Assembly: GCA_038326025.1 (NCBI GenBank)
Contig: JBBQJP010000010.1
Coordinates: forward strand, 40,412-104,411
Source: CAISIP01 sp038326025
GTDB lineage: Bacteria; Pseudomonadota; Gammaproteobacteria; Burkholderiales; Burkholderiaceae_C
DNA: 64,000 nucleotides
Reading direction: 5' to 3'
Part shown: one piece after another, positions 17,691 to 30,092 of the stretch
How the letters are laid out: every line of letters starts with the position of its first letter
Numbering within the stretch: position 1 is the first letter of the stretch
Translations under genes and position numbers: made by a program
Notes under the pieces: generated by a model
Told to the model about the DNA's origin: nothing
Databases searched by the model: none
What the model saw: the letters and a program-made list of their open reading frames with translations, nothing else

Positions 17691-18362
17691 TCAGGGTGAG
17701 TCGCCGGTCCACACCGGCAACGCGTGCAGCGGCGCGTCCAGTGCGTCCAGCACCGCCCAGGCGGCGTACGCGTCATTGGCGGCATACAGGATCTGGCGCG
17801 TTTCCAGCGTGGGATTGGCCCAGTTCGACGTGGTCACGCGTTTGGACTTGAGCAGGCGGCGGTTGAACAATAACGCGATTGCCGCCTTGACACCGATGGA
17901 GCGCGGGTAACCGCGGCCACTGAATACGAAATCGAGATCCAGCAGAGGCTGGGCATAGGTGCCCAGGCGGTGTTTGAGCTGTTTCTGGTCGCTGCGCAAG
18001 TCGAACCCGGCCTTGACGACCTGGCGTGCTGCCAGCACCTCGCGTACCAGTTCGGTATTGTCCGTGTCGTGCATCTGGAACACATACGCTGCAGTGCCGG
18101 TGGCGAACTGCACCACATCCGGTCCGCGCATCGGTTCGCCGGCCGTGAACGTGGGTTTGACCTCGGTATCAAAACCCAGGAACGGGCAAGCCAGCAAGGC
18201 CTCGCGGGCTTGGGCGAGTTCGCTGCTCGAACGCGGGAGGTGGATCTGCTCGCGGCGCAGGCCCTCGAACGGCGCCAACTGCAGCACCTCTTCCTTGGGG
18301 ATGGGGCGCAGGCGCGACTGCGACGCGGGTCGTTCCGGTTGGTCTGGTGGGGTGGCAGTCAC
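17691..18362 (-). CDS. 3'-5' exonuclease, DEDD (RNase D-like) family
   Basis: A 223-aa nuclease domain protein. Exo I is FLGFDTEVKP (Asp and Glu metal ligands), Exo II lies around KAGFDLRSDQKQL, and Exo III is YAANDAYAAWAV (Tyr/Asp, DEDDy type). It lacks the HRDC domains of full RNase D, so it belongs to the stand-alone exonuclease group. Start GTG 18362. It is divergent from uvrA with 193 bp between. The substrate (RNA or DNA ends) is unknown. Confidence 0.88.
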   Translation of the reverse strand: MTATPPDQPERPASQSRLRPIPKEEVLQLAPFEGLRREQIHLPRSSSELAQAREALLACPFLGFDTEVKPTFTAGEPMRGPDVVQFATGTAAYVFQMHDTDNTELVREVLAARQVVKAGFDLRSDQKQLKHRLGTYAQPLLDLDFVFSGRGYPRSIGVKAAIALLFNRRLLKSKRVTTSNWANPTLETRQILYAANDAYAAWAVLDALDAPLHALPVWTGDSP

Positions 18363-18555
18363 CTGGGCAGTTTAGGGTATGGCCTGCACATGCTTGCGCC
18401 AGGGGGTGTCCACATGGCGTGGCGACGCCGGCGCAGGCGAAGAACAAGGTGCGCGATCAGTGGCAAAACGCCTATCATGGTGGGTTGTATTCGGCGCGGG
18501 TCGGGCGGTTTTGTCGCCCGGGCCAGGTGCCGGATCTCGTTTTTGCCCCTGCCTT

Positions 18556-21603
<3,048 letters not shown>

Positions 21604-21610
21604 CGCGCGC

Positions 21611-21655
21611 GTGCGCCATTGGGCGCACGGCCGGGTACTGCTGCGCTGAGCGCAG
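21611..21655. terminator. Two adjacent hairpins between convergent genes
   Basis: GTGCGCC-ATTG-GGCGCAC (21611-21628) and CTGCGC-TGA-GCGCAG (21641-21655) are perfect stems in the 52-bp gap between the ends of uvrA and the Bug receptor gene. Neither has a clear T-tract, so the role as a bidirectional terminator is inferred from position and symmetry. Confidence 0.5.
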
Positions 21656-22624
21656 TTACTCGATCTTGATGCCGGTGTCCTTGACCACTTTGCCCCATTT
21701 GGCCATGTCCGACACCATCAGTTGTGTCAACGCTTCAGGTGTCGACAGGCTGACTTCGACGCCTGCATCGAACATGGCCTTCTTGGTTTCGGGCGTGGCC
21801 ATGATCTTGGCGATTTCGCTGCTCAGGCGGTTCACGATTTCCTTCGGCGTACCGGCGGGGGCCAGCATGCCGAGCCAGACCGTGGCGTCATAACCGGCCA
21901 CACCCGCTTCCTGCATTGTCGGCACGTCTGGCAGTTGGGGCGCGCGTTTGGCACTGGTGACGGCCAGTGCCTTCAAGCGACCGTTGGGCACCTGCGCCAG
22001 GGCATTGGGAATGCCGGCAAAGCTGCTCTCCACCACGCCTGAGATCAGGTCGGTGGTGGCTGCGCTGCTGCTGCGATAGGGCACGTGCTTGAGCGGAGAG
22101 CCGGTCATGGATTCGAACAGGCCGCCGATCATGTGCTGCGCGCTGCCGTTGCCGGAGGAAGCGTAGTGGACCGTTTCGGGATTTTTCTTGGCCAGCGCGA
22201 TGAATTCCTGCACGTTCTTGACCGGCAGCTTGGGGTTGACCAGCAGCACGTAAGGCGAGTCCACCAGTTTGGTGACCGGCGTGAAACCCTTGATCGGATC
22301 GTAGGGAATGCTCTTGTAGATCCAGGGGCTGATCACATGCGTGGAAGACACGATGACGAGGGTATAGCCGTCCGGTGCGGACTTGGCCACGTAATCGGTA
22401 CCGATGGTCGAGCCGGCGCCCGGCTTGTTCTCGATGACAACTGCCTGTCCCAGGGCTTCGCCGAGTTTGACGCCGAGCAGGCGCGCCACCACGTCGGTGA
22501 AGCCACCGGGGCCGAAGGGAGCGATGATCTTGATCGGCTTGCTCGGATAGGTGTCTGCCAAAGCGGCGTTCCCTGAGAGGGTCAGGACGGCGGCGGCGCA
22601 AATGGTGCTGAGTAGCGTTTTCAT
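21656..22624 (-). CDS. Bug-family (TctC) tripartite tricarboxylate receptor
   Basis: A 322-aa periplasmic binding protein with a signal peptide (MKTLLSTICAAAVLTLSGNAALA) and Bug hallmarks: YPSKPIKIIAPFGPGGFTDV, VVIENKPGAGSTIGTDYVAKS and YASSGNGSAQH. Bug receptors bind carboxylated or aromatic ligands, and most are orphans without TctAB, as here. It is the last gene of an operon with two hydrolases. The upstream hydrolase stop is 4 bp from this ATG. It may capture the compound the hydrolases process, which is inference. Confidence 0.93.
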   Translation of the reverse strand: MKTLLSTICAAAVLTLSGNAALADTYPSKPIKIIAPFGPGGFTDVVARLLGVKLGEALGQAVVIENKPGAGSTIGTDYVAKSAPDGYTLVIVSSTHVISPWIYKSIPYDPIKGFTPVTKLVDSPYVLLVNPKLPVKNVQEFIALAKKNPETVHYASSGNGSAQHMIGGLFESMTGSPLKHVPYRSSSAATTDLISGVVESSFAGIPNALAQVPNGRLKALAVTSAKRAPQLPDVPTMQEAGVAGYDATVWLGMLAPAGTPKEIVNRLSSEIAKIMATPETKKAMFDAGVEVSLSTPEALTQLMVSDMAKWGKVVKDTGIKIE

Positions 22625-22628
22625 GGGA

Positions 22629-23546
22629 TCAACCTTTATAGGATGGTTCGGGCTGGCTAAAGAAGCTGTGCAGGATGTGATAGACCATCAGATAGTTTTT
22701 CTGCTGGAAACTGGCGTGTGAAATGCCTTGCATGATGCTGAACTGCTTGTTGCTGCTTGGCAGCAGCTTGTAGAAGTTCAGCAAGTCATCGAGGCCGGCA
22801 ATGCCATCGAATTCACCGCGCATGATCAGCGTGGCTGCTCTCACCTTGGCCGGGTCGACCAGTGGCAATTTGGAGCACATGTCGACATAGGTGCCCGTGG
22901 GCATGGCGCTGTCCAGCGTCAGGATGGCGTCGGCAAATGCGTCCTTGACGGCATCGTCGGCGCAGGCCGCGTGATCACGGTTGAAGATGCTGTGCACAAA
23001 GGCGCGATCGATGGCGCGGCTGTTTTTGGCCAGAAACTCCGGCAGCTTCTTCTTGCGCTCGGCCAGTGTCGGGCTGCCTTCGCCTGTCCACACAAAAGCG
23101 TCCAGCGCCAGTTTCACAACCCGTTCGGGGTGGCGCTCGGCGAAGAGGCCGGCCTTGAGAGCGCCCGAAGAAATGCCGTAGACCAGCAGTTGCGTTGCCC
23201 CGGTGGTCTGCGCGATGTAATCGCTGCCGGCCGCGAGATCGTCGGCGCCGTTGCTGATGTCGAAATTGATAGGGCGGCGCTTGTCGGAGCGGCCATAACC
23301 CTCGTTGTCCATGCACCAGGTGTCGAAGCCGCGCTCGGCGAACCAGTCCATCACCGAGGAGTGCGGGCGGCCGGGCACATGCAGGTCGAACGTGGGTTGC
23401 GACGCCATGGAAGAGCCATGGACGAACAGGATGGTGCCGGCTTGCGCCACCTTGGCGGATGCCGGCTTTTGCCACAGGAACAACTTGATGTCGTCCCCTT
23501 TGCGGGTCCAGTGCTCCTTGCCGCCGGTCCATTGAACAGCTGTCAT
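22629..23546 (-). CDS. Alpha/beta hydrolase (paralogue 1)
   Basis: A 305-aa alpha/beta-fold hydrolase. The oxyanion HG is in FVHGSS, the nucleophile elbow is YGISSGAL (Ser126), the acid is probably in MRGEFDGI, and the catalytic His is in QGISHASF. The frame is open to 23624, but ATG 23546 has a strong GAGGAG ribosome site 8 bases upstream. It closely parallels the neighbouring hydrolase (shared segments SSVMDWFAERG / YSVMDHFAARG, PTGTYVDMC, RGEFDGIA). Substrate unknown; an ester or C-C bond hydrolase of a catabolic route is plausible. Confidence 0.88.
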   Translation of the reverse strand: MTAVQWTGGKEHWTRKGDDIKLFLWQKPASAKVAQAGTILFVHGSSMASQPTFDLHVPGRPHSSVMDWFAERGFDTWCMDNEGYGRSDKRRPINFDISNGADDLAAGSDYIAQTTGATQLLVYGISSGALKAGLFAERHPERVVKLALDAFVWTGEGSPTLAERKKKLPEFLAKNSRAIDRAFVHSIFNRDHAACADDAVKDAFADAILTLDSAMPTGTYVDMCSKLPLVDPAKVRAATLIMRGEFDGIAGLDDLLNFYKLLPSSNKQFSIMQGISHASFQQKNYLMVYHILHSFFSQPEPSYKG

Positions 23547-23642
23547 AAATTGTCTCCTCGTGTAGTTCAGTTCATCCGATGCGGGCAATCTTGTGCGCCT
23601 CGCATCGATTGCAGCGTTGGCCACGCCGCGTCACATTTCAGG

Positions 23643-24554
23643 TCACATAGGCGCTGCCAGGAAGGTGCCCAGCGCGTAATGGAACTTGTTGCGGACCACG
23701 CCCATCATGGGGTTGTGTGCAATGCCGGACAACACGACGAACTGCTTGTTCTTGCTTGGCAGACGGGTGAAGAAGTCCAGCAGATCGGGCTCGGCCGCGA
23801 TACCGTCGAATTCGCCGCGGATGACCAGCGTGGGGCATGTGATGGCCTCCGGTGTGGCAAGCGGCAAATTAGCGCACATGTCCACATAGGTTCCCGTGGG
23901 CACTTCGCTGACCAGCGGGAGTTCCGCGGCGGCAATGGCCTTGGGAACAGCGTCATCGCTGGAGCCAGGTTTGTCGCGGTTGAACATGCCCTCGTAGAAC
24001 GCCAGTTCCACCTTGCGGCGCGCACTGGCGCTGTATTCGGGCAGCTTCTTGCGACGCTGCTCCAGCGTGGGTGAACCGGCGCCGGTGTAGACCAGTGCCG
24101 AGAGCCCCAGGCGCGCCACGGTGTCGGGATGGGCCTGCGCGTACAGGCAGGCGCGCAAGGCCCCCGAAGACGAGCCGAAGAGGTTGATTTGTTTGGCGCC
24201 GGTTTTTTCCAGGATGAATGGAATGACGGCGGCCAGGTCCTTGGCGCCGGTCTTGACGTCGCTGTTGCCACGGCCCGACCAGGATGAGCGGCCGTAACCC
24301 TCGTGGTCCAGGGTCCAGACGTCATAACCGCGCGCAGCAAAGTGGTCCATGACCGAGTAGTCGGTGCTGCCCGGCACATTCAGGTCGTAGGTATTGCGTC
24401 CGGACACGGTAGAGCCGTGCACCAGTACCAGCACAGGCTTTGCAGCTTCACCCGTCTGCGGCGCGTTCTCGCGCTTGCGGTACACATAGAGGCGCACGTC
24501 CTCACGATTGACGAAATAGTCTTCACTCCAGATCACGATGGGTACTGCCTTCAA
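23643..24554 (-). CDS. Alpha/beta hydrolase (paralogue 2)
   Basis: A 303-aa hydrolase with LVHGSTVSG, the nucleophile elbow FGSSSGAL (Ser129), RGEFDGIA for the acid and SGIAHNPM for the catalytic His. TTG 24554 is chosen because it aligns the N-terminus with paralogue 1 (KAVPIVIWSE against TAVQWTGGKE) and leaves a promoter region facing the divergent LysR gene. The open frame begins at TTG 24605. It is probably the first gene of the hydrolase-hydrolase-Bug operon, likely controlled by that LysR protein. Confidence 0.86.
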   Translation of the reverse strand: MKAVPIVIWSEDYFVNREDVRLYVYRKRENAPQTGEAAKPVLVLVHGSTVSGRNTYDLNVPGSTDYSVMDHFAARGYDVWTLDHEGYGRSSWSGRGNSDVKTGAKDLAAVIPFILEKTGAKQINLFGSSSGALRACLYAQAHPDTVARLGLSALVYTGAGSPTLEQRRKKLPEYSASARRKVELAFYEGMFNRDKPGSSDDAVPKAIAAAELPLVSEVPTGTYVDMCANLPLATPEAITCPTLVIRGEFDGIAAEPDLLDFFTRLPSKNKQFVVLSGIAHNPMMGVVRNKFHYALGTFLAAPM

Positions 24555-24682
24555 CGTTCGGTTAACAAATTGGTCTTGCCCGCATGGGGAGCGCGCCGTA
24601 GACAATGCACGGCGGACTATACTTTTTGACCCCTCCCGCAGGAAGAGGTTTTCGTGAACACATTGTTTACAGGCGCAGCCCC

Positions 24683-25642
24683 ATGCGCGACTTGAATGCC
24701 CTGGCCACCTTCGTGGCGGTGGTCAAAGCCAACAGCTTTACCCAGGCAGCAGACAACTGCGGCATCTCCAGGGCTTTGGTGACCCGGCACATCCAGGATC
24801 TGGAGGTCTCGCTGGGCGTCAAGTTGCTCAACCGCAGCACGCGCAAGATCGGTCTGACGCAGGCGGGCGAGCGTTTTTATGACCGATGCGCCCGTATCAT
24901 GACCGAAGCCGACGACGCTGTGCGCGATGTCGAGCAACTGTCACGGGGCTCGCATGGACTGATCCGCATCAGCACCGCCATCACCTTTGGCCGCATGCAC
25001 TTGCTGCCGGCTGTCAATGACTTTCTCGTCCTCAATCCATCCATACAGATCGAGGTGAATCTGTCCGAACGGTTTGCGGATCTGATCTCCGGTAATGCGG
25101 ATCTGGTGGTGCGACTGGCCGAGGAACCCCGTCTGAGCAACCTGGTGGCACGCCGACTGGCTTGCGCCCGCTGGGTGCTGGTGGCGTCTCCCGACTACAT
25201 CAGCCGGCATGGCGTGCCTGTAACGCCGCTTGACCTGAAAGACGCCAACTGCCTGGTCTACGATCGGCCCAAGGGCGGCGAGTGGCGCTTCAAGGGGCGC
25301 GAGGGAGAGACCAGTATCAAGGTCACCGGCAACCTGCGCTCCAATGTGGCGGATGGCCTGCTCGATGCGGCCATGGCCGGCCTGGGCATCGCAGCGCTGC
25401 CTTCGTTTGCCGTCGGGCCGCACGTGGCATCCGGTGCCTTGGCCGAACTTCTTCCCGACTTTGCGCTGCCTGAAAGCACGCTGTATGCGGTCTTCCTTCC
25501 GGATCGCCGTCTGCCCGAGCGCATCCGCACCTTTGTCCAGTTTCTGGCCGAGCGATTTTCCCCTGAACCCAGTTGGGACTTGCAATTGCGCCCGGTCGGC
25601 CCAGCCAGAAATGGGCACAACGGGAAAATCGGGTTGCGCTGA
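24683..25642 (+). CDS. LysR-family regulator
   Basis: A 319-aa regulator with N-terminal HTH (RDLNALATFVAVVKANSFTQ, SRALVTRHIQDLE) and a type 2 periplasmic-fold effector domain. It is of the AaeR/DmlR-like subgroup (LLNRSTRKIGLTQAGERFY). It is divergent from the hydrolase-Bug operon with about 130 bp between the chosen starts, the standard layout for a LysR activator of its neighbour. ATG 24683 fits the family start. The frame is open to 24605. Confidence 0.92.
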   Translation: MRDLNALATFVAVVKANSFTQAADNCGISRALVTRHIQDLEVSLGVKLLNRSTRKIGLTQAGERFYDRCARIMTEADDAVRDVEQLSRGSHGLIRISTAITFGRMHLLPAVNDFLVLNPSIQIEVNLSERFADLISGNADLVVRLAEEPRLSNLVARRLACARWVLVASPDYISRHGVPVTPLDLKDANCLVYDRPKGGEWRFKGREGETSIKVTGNLRSNVADGLLDAAMAGLGIAALPSFAVGPHVASGALAELLPDFALPESTLYAVFLPDRRLPERIRTFVQFLAERFSPEPSWDLQLRPVGPARNGHNGKIGLR

Positions 25643-25871
25643 GCACAGGCAGACGCAGATGGTTTTGCGTCAGGCCCTTGTCCGGGCCGCAGTGGTTTTG
25701 CAGTTGCCTGCGCCGCGCTCTATTTCCCGTCCTGTTTTCCGTCGGACGACCTCGGGTTAGCCCCATGTCGATATCTGGCTTGGACGTGTTTTCCGTGGGC
25801 ACAATGCATCAGACGGGTTTGCCGATGGTTCGCCGCGCAGGCCACTTCATTCACTGATGTAGGGAGACACG

Positions 25872-27779
25872 ATGGCCAAGGAATTCAGCACCATGGAGGA
25901 CAGCAACCGCTCCTCCAATCGCTCCATCCACGAGGTATCCGATCCTGCGCGACGGGTCGTATTGCGTGGCGGCGCGATGGCAGCGGTGGTGGCGCTGTTG
26001 GCTCCCCTGGCCGGTTGCGCATTGCCCGGCCTGTCAGGCAGCGGCCCCCGGCTGGGTTTCAAGGGCATTCCCGCCGGGCTTGGCGACAAACTGGTCGTAC
26101 CCGACGGATATGTGGCCAAGGCGATTGCCGCCTGGGGTGAGCCGGTCGGTGTGCCGGGCAACATGCCGGCGTTCCGATTCGACGCATCGAACAGCGCTGC
26201 CGAGCAAGCGGTGCAGATGGGCATGCACCACGACGGCGTCGAGTATTTCCCGCTGGCGGGGAGCTCGTCGCATGGCCTGATCGCGATCAACCATGAATAC
26301 ACCGACGACGGCCTGTTGCATGTCGGCGGCTTCAGCAACATGAATGCCGAGAAGGTCAGGAAGTCGCAGAACGCGCATGGCCTGGCGGTTTATGAGGTCC
26401 AACGCACGGGTGGCGACTGGCAGATGGTGCGGCCGTCACGCTACGCGCGGCGTTTCACGATGGACACACCATTCACGGTGCAGGGGCCGGCGGCCGGCCA
26501 CGCGATGATGCGCACTGCGGCCGATCCGGCCGGTCGTACCGTGCTGGGCACGTTGAACAATTGCGCCAGCAGCCAGACGCCGTGGGGAACCTATCTGTCG
26601 GGCGAAGAGAACTGGATGGGCTATTTCGGCCACGGCGACAAGACCGACGCGCACCAGAAACGCTGGGGTGCGCGCAAGGACGGCGCCTACCTGTGGGACA
26701 AGTTCGATCCGCGATTCGACGCCGCAAAAAACCCGAATGAACCCAATCGTTTCGGCTGGGTGGTCGAGGTCGATCCGATGGATCCGACCAGCACACCGAT
26801 CAAACGTACCGCGCTCGGCCGAGCGGCGCACGAAGGCGCCTGGGTCGGCGTCACCAAGGACGGCCGCGCAGTGGTGTATTCGGGCGAAGACGCGCGTTTC
26901 GAATACATCTACCGATTCGTCAGCCGCGACAAGATTGCACCGGGCGGTGCCAAGGCCAACCGTGAACTGCTGGACCATGGCGTCTTGTCGGTGGCGCGAT
27001 TCGATGCCGGTGGCCGCGGCGCCTGGCTGCCACTGGTGTTTGGCCAGGGGCCGCTCACCGTGGCCAACGGGTTTGCCGACCAGGGCGAGGTGCTGATCAA
27101 GGCACGCCAGGCCAGCGACCTGCTCCAGGCGACCAAGATGGACAGGCCAGAGTGGCTGGCAATCGACAAGACCAGTGGCTGGGTGTATTGCACGCTGACC
27201 AACAACAGCCAACGCGGCGACAACAACCGCCCTGGTGTGGATGCGGCCAACCCGCGCGCCAACAACACCATGGGGCAGATCATCCGCTGGAAGGAAGACG
27301 GCGATTTCGACGGCGCCGGTTTCCAGTGGAACCACCTGGTGCTGGCAGGCGACCCGGCCAACGAGCGTGCCGAAGCCAAAGGCAACATCAACGGCGATAT
27401 CTACGGCTGTCCGGACGGCATCGGATTCGACCAGCGCGGGGTGTTGTGGATCCAGACGGATACTGCTGCAAGCCAGATGTACAGGGGCGAGTTCAAGAAC
27501 ATCGGCAACAACCAGATGCTGGCCTGCGACCCTGCCAGCGGCGAGACGCGCCGCTTTCTGACGGCACCAACCCACTGCGAGGTGACCGGTGTGACCTTTA
27601 CGCCCGACGGGCGCACGATGTTCATCAGCATCCAGCACCCCGGCGAGACGCCGAGTGAGCGCAGCGACCCGACCGAGCCGGACAAATACTCCAACTGGCC
27701 GGACTACCAGCCGAACGGGCGCCCGCGCTCGGCGACGGTGGTCATTCGCAAGAACGATGGCGGCTTGATCGGGACCTGA
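25872..27779 (+). CDS. PhoX-like phosphatase (DUF839)
   Basis: A 635-aa protein of the PhoX/DUF839 family, calcium/iron-dependent beta-propeller phosphatases exported to the periplasm. Typical segments are HHDGVEYFPLAG, GLIAINHEYTDDGLL, TLNNCASSQTPWGTYLSGEENW, GAWVGVTKDGRAVVYSGED and CPDGIGFDQRGVLWIQTD. The N-terminus has a twin-arginine (RRVVLRGG) and also a lipobox-like LAGC at about residue 49, so it could be a Tat-exported lipoprotein. ATG 25872 has an AGGGAG site. I see no clear Pho box in the 229-bp upstream gap. Confidence 0.9.
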   Translation: MAKEFSTMEDSNRSSNRSIHEVSDPARRVVLRGGAMAAVVALLAPLAGCALPGLSGSGPRLGFKGIPAGLGDKLVVPDGYVAKAIAAWGEPVGVPGNMPAFRFDASNSAAEQAVQMGMHHDGVEYFPLAGSSSHGLIAINHEYTDDGLLHVGGFSNMNAEKVRKSQNAHGLAVYEVQRTGGDWQMVRPSRYARRFTMDTPFTVQGPAAGHAMMRTAADPAGRTVLGTLNNCASSQTPWGTYLSGEENWMGYFGHGDKTDAHQKRWGARKDGAYLWDKFDPRFDAAKNPNEPNRFGWVVEVDPMDPTSTPIKRTALGRAAHEGAWVGVTKDGRAVVYSGEDARFEYIYRFVSRDKIAPGGAKANRELLDHGVLSVARFDAGGRGAWLPLVFGQGPLTVANGFADQGEVLIKARQASDLLQATKMDRPEWLAIDKTSGWVYCTLTNNSQRGDNNRPGVDAANPRANNTMGQIIRWKEDGDFDGAGFQWNHLVLAGDPANERAEAKGNINGDIYGCPDGIGFDQRGVLWIQTDTAASQMYRGEFKNIGNNQMLACDPASGETRRFLTAPTHCEVTGVTFTPDGRTMFISIQHPGETPSERSDPTEPDKYSNWPDYQPNGRPRSATVVIRKNDGGLIGT

Positions 27780-27815
27780 GCGACGGTGGAACTTTGGGAT
27801 ATGCGGCTCAAGCCG

Positions 27816-28748
27816 TCAGGCTTTGGCGACAGTCGCGTGGCCGCCGAAACCCTTGCGCATCAGCGACAACAGCTTGTTGCTGTTGTCGGCCCGGCCCTGG
27901 GACGAAAAACGCGCCATCAAGGCGGCTGCGATCACCGGCACGGGCGTGCCCTGGCGTATCGATTCGTCGACGGTCCAGCGGCCTTCACCGGAGTCGGCAA
28001 CCACAGGTGCGATCTCGGCCATGGCGCCGGGCTCCTGCAAGGCGGTGGTGGTCAGGTCAAGCAGCCACGAGCGCACGACGCTGCCGTGACGCCAGGTCTC
28101 GGCTACCGCTGCGAGATCGGGTGTCAGTTCGGGCCGGCCAGCCATCAGCGCGAAGCCTTCGGCATAGGCCTGCATCATTCCGTATTCGATGCCGTTGTGA
28201 ACCATCTTCGTGAAATGGCCAGCGCCACTGGGGCCGCAATGGAGCCAGCCGCGGTGGGGCGCGGGTGCCAGGCATTCGAACAGCGGCTTCAAGGCGGCGA
28301 TGGCGTCGACCTCACCACCTGCCATCAGGCAATAACCTTCTTTCAGCCCCCAGACGCCGCCTGACACGCCGCAGTCGACAAAGTCGATTGCGCGCGTCTT
28401 CCAGTGTTGTGCCCGCATCTGCGAGTCGAGGTAGTTGGCGTTGCCGCCGTCGACCAGCACATCGCCTGGTGAAAGTAGCGACTCCAGCTCTGCCAGCGTC
28501 TGTTCGGTGATCGCGCCGGCCGGCAACATCAGCCAGACCAGCCGCCTGCCGGTCTGCGCCGACACGCTGCCTGCGAGCGTCGCATGCAGCAACACGCCGG
28601 CTTCCGAGGCCAAGGCCTCGCGCGCTTCAGCAGACGGGTCGAAACCGTGAACGGTCACAGCGCCACGGGCGAGCCGGCGCGCCATGTTGGCGCCCATGCG
28701 TCCGAGGCCGACGATGGTGATGGCAGGGGTGGGGGAGTTGGATGTCAT
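27816..28748 (-). CDS. gnd: 6-phosphogluconate dehydrogenase, decarboxylating (short type)
   Basis: A 310-aa enzyme with N-terminal Rossmann domain (IVGLGRMGANMARRL), VDGGNANYLDS, the active-site segment VDCGVSGGVWGLKEGYCLMAGG and the conserved lysine region GAGHFTKMVHNGIEYGMMQ. The short form and absence of the long C-terminal domain point to the NAD-preferring GndA/YqeC-type enzyme, which converts 6-phosphogluconate to ribulose 5-phosphate and CO2. The gene is convergent with the PhoX gene (36 bp gap) and upstream of nothing obvious in its pathway. Confidence 0.92.
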   Translation of the reverse strand: MTSNSPTPAITIVGLGRMGANMARRLARGAVTVHGFDPSAEAREALASEAGVLLHATLAGSVSAQTGRRLVWLMLPAGAITEQTLAELESLLSPGDVLVDGGNANYLDSQMRAQHWKTRAIDFVDCGVSGGVWGLKEGYCLMAGGEVDAIAALKPLFECLAPAPHRGWLHCGPSGAGHFTKMVHNGIEYGMMQAYAEGFALMAGRPELTPDLAAVAETWRHGSVVRSWLLDLTTTALQEPGAMAEIAPVVADSGEGRWTVDESIRQGTPVPVIAAALMARFSSQGRADNSNKLLSLMRKGFGGHATVAKA

Positions 28749-28825
28749 GGGTCAATATTCTGGTTGGAATGTGATGGGCGCCATTGTCTGTTGTGGTGCA
28801 GACGCCAGCGGTGACTTGGCCCGCC

Positions 28826-30067
28826 TCAGATGGCAGCCGTGGCTTGCGGACGTACCGCAAAGAAGAACAGCAGTGAGCCGCAACCGGCCGTCAGTGCGAG
28901 CACTGTGAAACCGGTGCGATAGTTGCCGGTCATGTCAGCCAGCACGCCTGCCACCATCGGGCCGGCGATCTGGCCCAGCGCAATGATCACCGAGGACAGG
29001 CCCAGGATCATGCCGATGGCATTGCGCCCGAAATAGTCGGCCCGGATGGACTGCATCAGCGGCCCGCGCAGGCCCCACGCTATGCCGTGCAGGATGGCGA
29101 ACGCCACCACCTGCGCCGGGTGCGTGGCGTAGGTCAGCAGCAACAATCCCAGCATGTGGCCGAGCATGCACAACGCGGCAAGAAAGCGTTTTTCGAAGCG
29201 GTCCCCGATGGTGGCGCTCAAGGCCACGCCGATGACTTGTCCGAAGGTCAGCACCATGATGAAGAACGCCGCCTGCGTGACCGAGTAGCCCAGTCCTTCC
29301 TTCATGTGCGTGATGGCGTGCACGTTGACCGCGGTCACCACCAGCAAGGCGAATCCGTGACCCAGTGCGAGCAGCCAGAATGCGCGGGTGCGCAGGGCCT
29401 GGCGGACGGAGAACTCGGCGCGAACAGGGGGGAATACTACCGTTGCGTCGCCGGCAACCGTTTCCGGGATGGGCGGCAAACCGTCGACTGTCAGCCCGTG
29501 ATCCTGGGGTCGCCAGCGGATCATGCGCGCCAGCGGCAAACCCAGGGCCATGATGATGATGCCCGAGCCGAATGCGGTGGCGCGCCAGCCATAGGTGGCC
29601 ATGCACCATGCCACTACCGGCACCATGACGCCGCCCAACGCCAGCCCCATGCTCATGATCGACAAGGCTCGGGCGCGGTAACGCTCGAACCATTGGATCA
29701 GTGCCACGGTGAGCGGGAAATAGCCGCCCAGGCTGACGCCGATGGCCATCATCACGGCGCTGGCATAAAAGCCGCCTATGGTGTCGATCTGGCTGAGCAT
29801 CAGAAAGCCGGAGCCAAATACCAGCATGCCGACCTGCACCATGGCGCGGGGGCCAAAGCGGTCGAGCAGCCAGCCCAGCGCCGGCCCGAGGATCGCGGTT
29901 TCGACTGATTGCAGCGCGGCGCCGCCAGACAACGCGGTCTTGCTCCAGCCGCGCTGCTCCGACAGGATGGCCACGTAGGCGCCGAATGACTGCATCAGCA
30001 GGGCCGACTGCAGAAACTGCAGAATGCCGGCAGCACCGGCCATGCGCCAGCCGTAGAACATCTTCAC
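28826..30067 (-). CDS. MFS transporter (MCT/OFA-like)
   Basis: A 413-aa carrier with 12 predicted helices. Features are the first helix GILQFLQSALLMQSFGAY, the loop motif LDRFGPRAMVQVG (motif A) and GVSLGGYFPLTVALIQWFERYRARALSIMSMG, which resembles monocarboxylate/oxalate-type MFS permeases. GTG 30067 or ATG 30061 are both possible starts. It ends 78 bp from the gnd start and begins 26 bp after the aldo/keto reductase, so the two are likely co-transcribed. Substrate unknown. Confidence 0.88.
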   Translation of the reverse strand: MKMFYGWRMAGAAGILQFLQSALLMQSFGAYVAILSEQRGWSKTALSGGAALQSVETAILGPALGWLLDRFGPRAMVQVGMLVFGSGFLMLSQIDTIGGFYASAVMMAIGVSLGGYFPLTVALIQWFERYRARALSIMSMGLALGGVMVPVVAWCMATYGWRATAFGSGIIIMALGLPLARMIRWRPQDHGLTVDGLPPIPETVAGDATVVFPPVRAEFSVRQALRTRAFWLLALGHGFALLVVTAVNVHAITHMKEGLGYSVTQAAFFIMVLTFGQVIGVALSATIGDRFEKRFLAALCMLGHMLGLLLLTYATHPAQVVAFAILHGIAWGLRGPLMQSIRADYFGRNAIGMILGLSSVIIALGQIAGPMVAGVLADMTGNYRTGFTVLALTAGCGSLLFFFAVRPQATAAI

Positions 30068-30092
30068 GCTGGGTTCGCGTCCGGTGGTGGTG

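Noticed and set aside
22728..24074. Plus-strand frame of 448 codons
   Set aside because: Antisense to both alpha/beta hydrolase genes, whose catalytic motifs are unmistakable.
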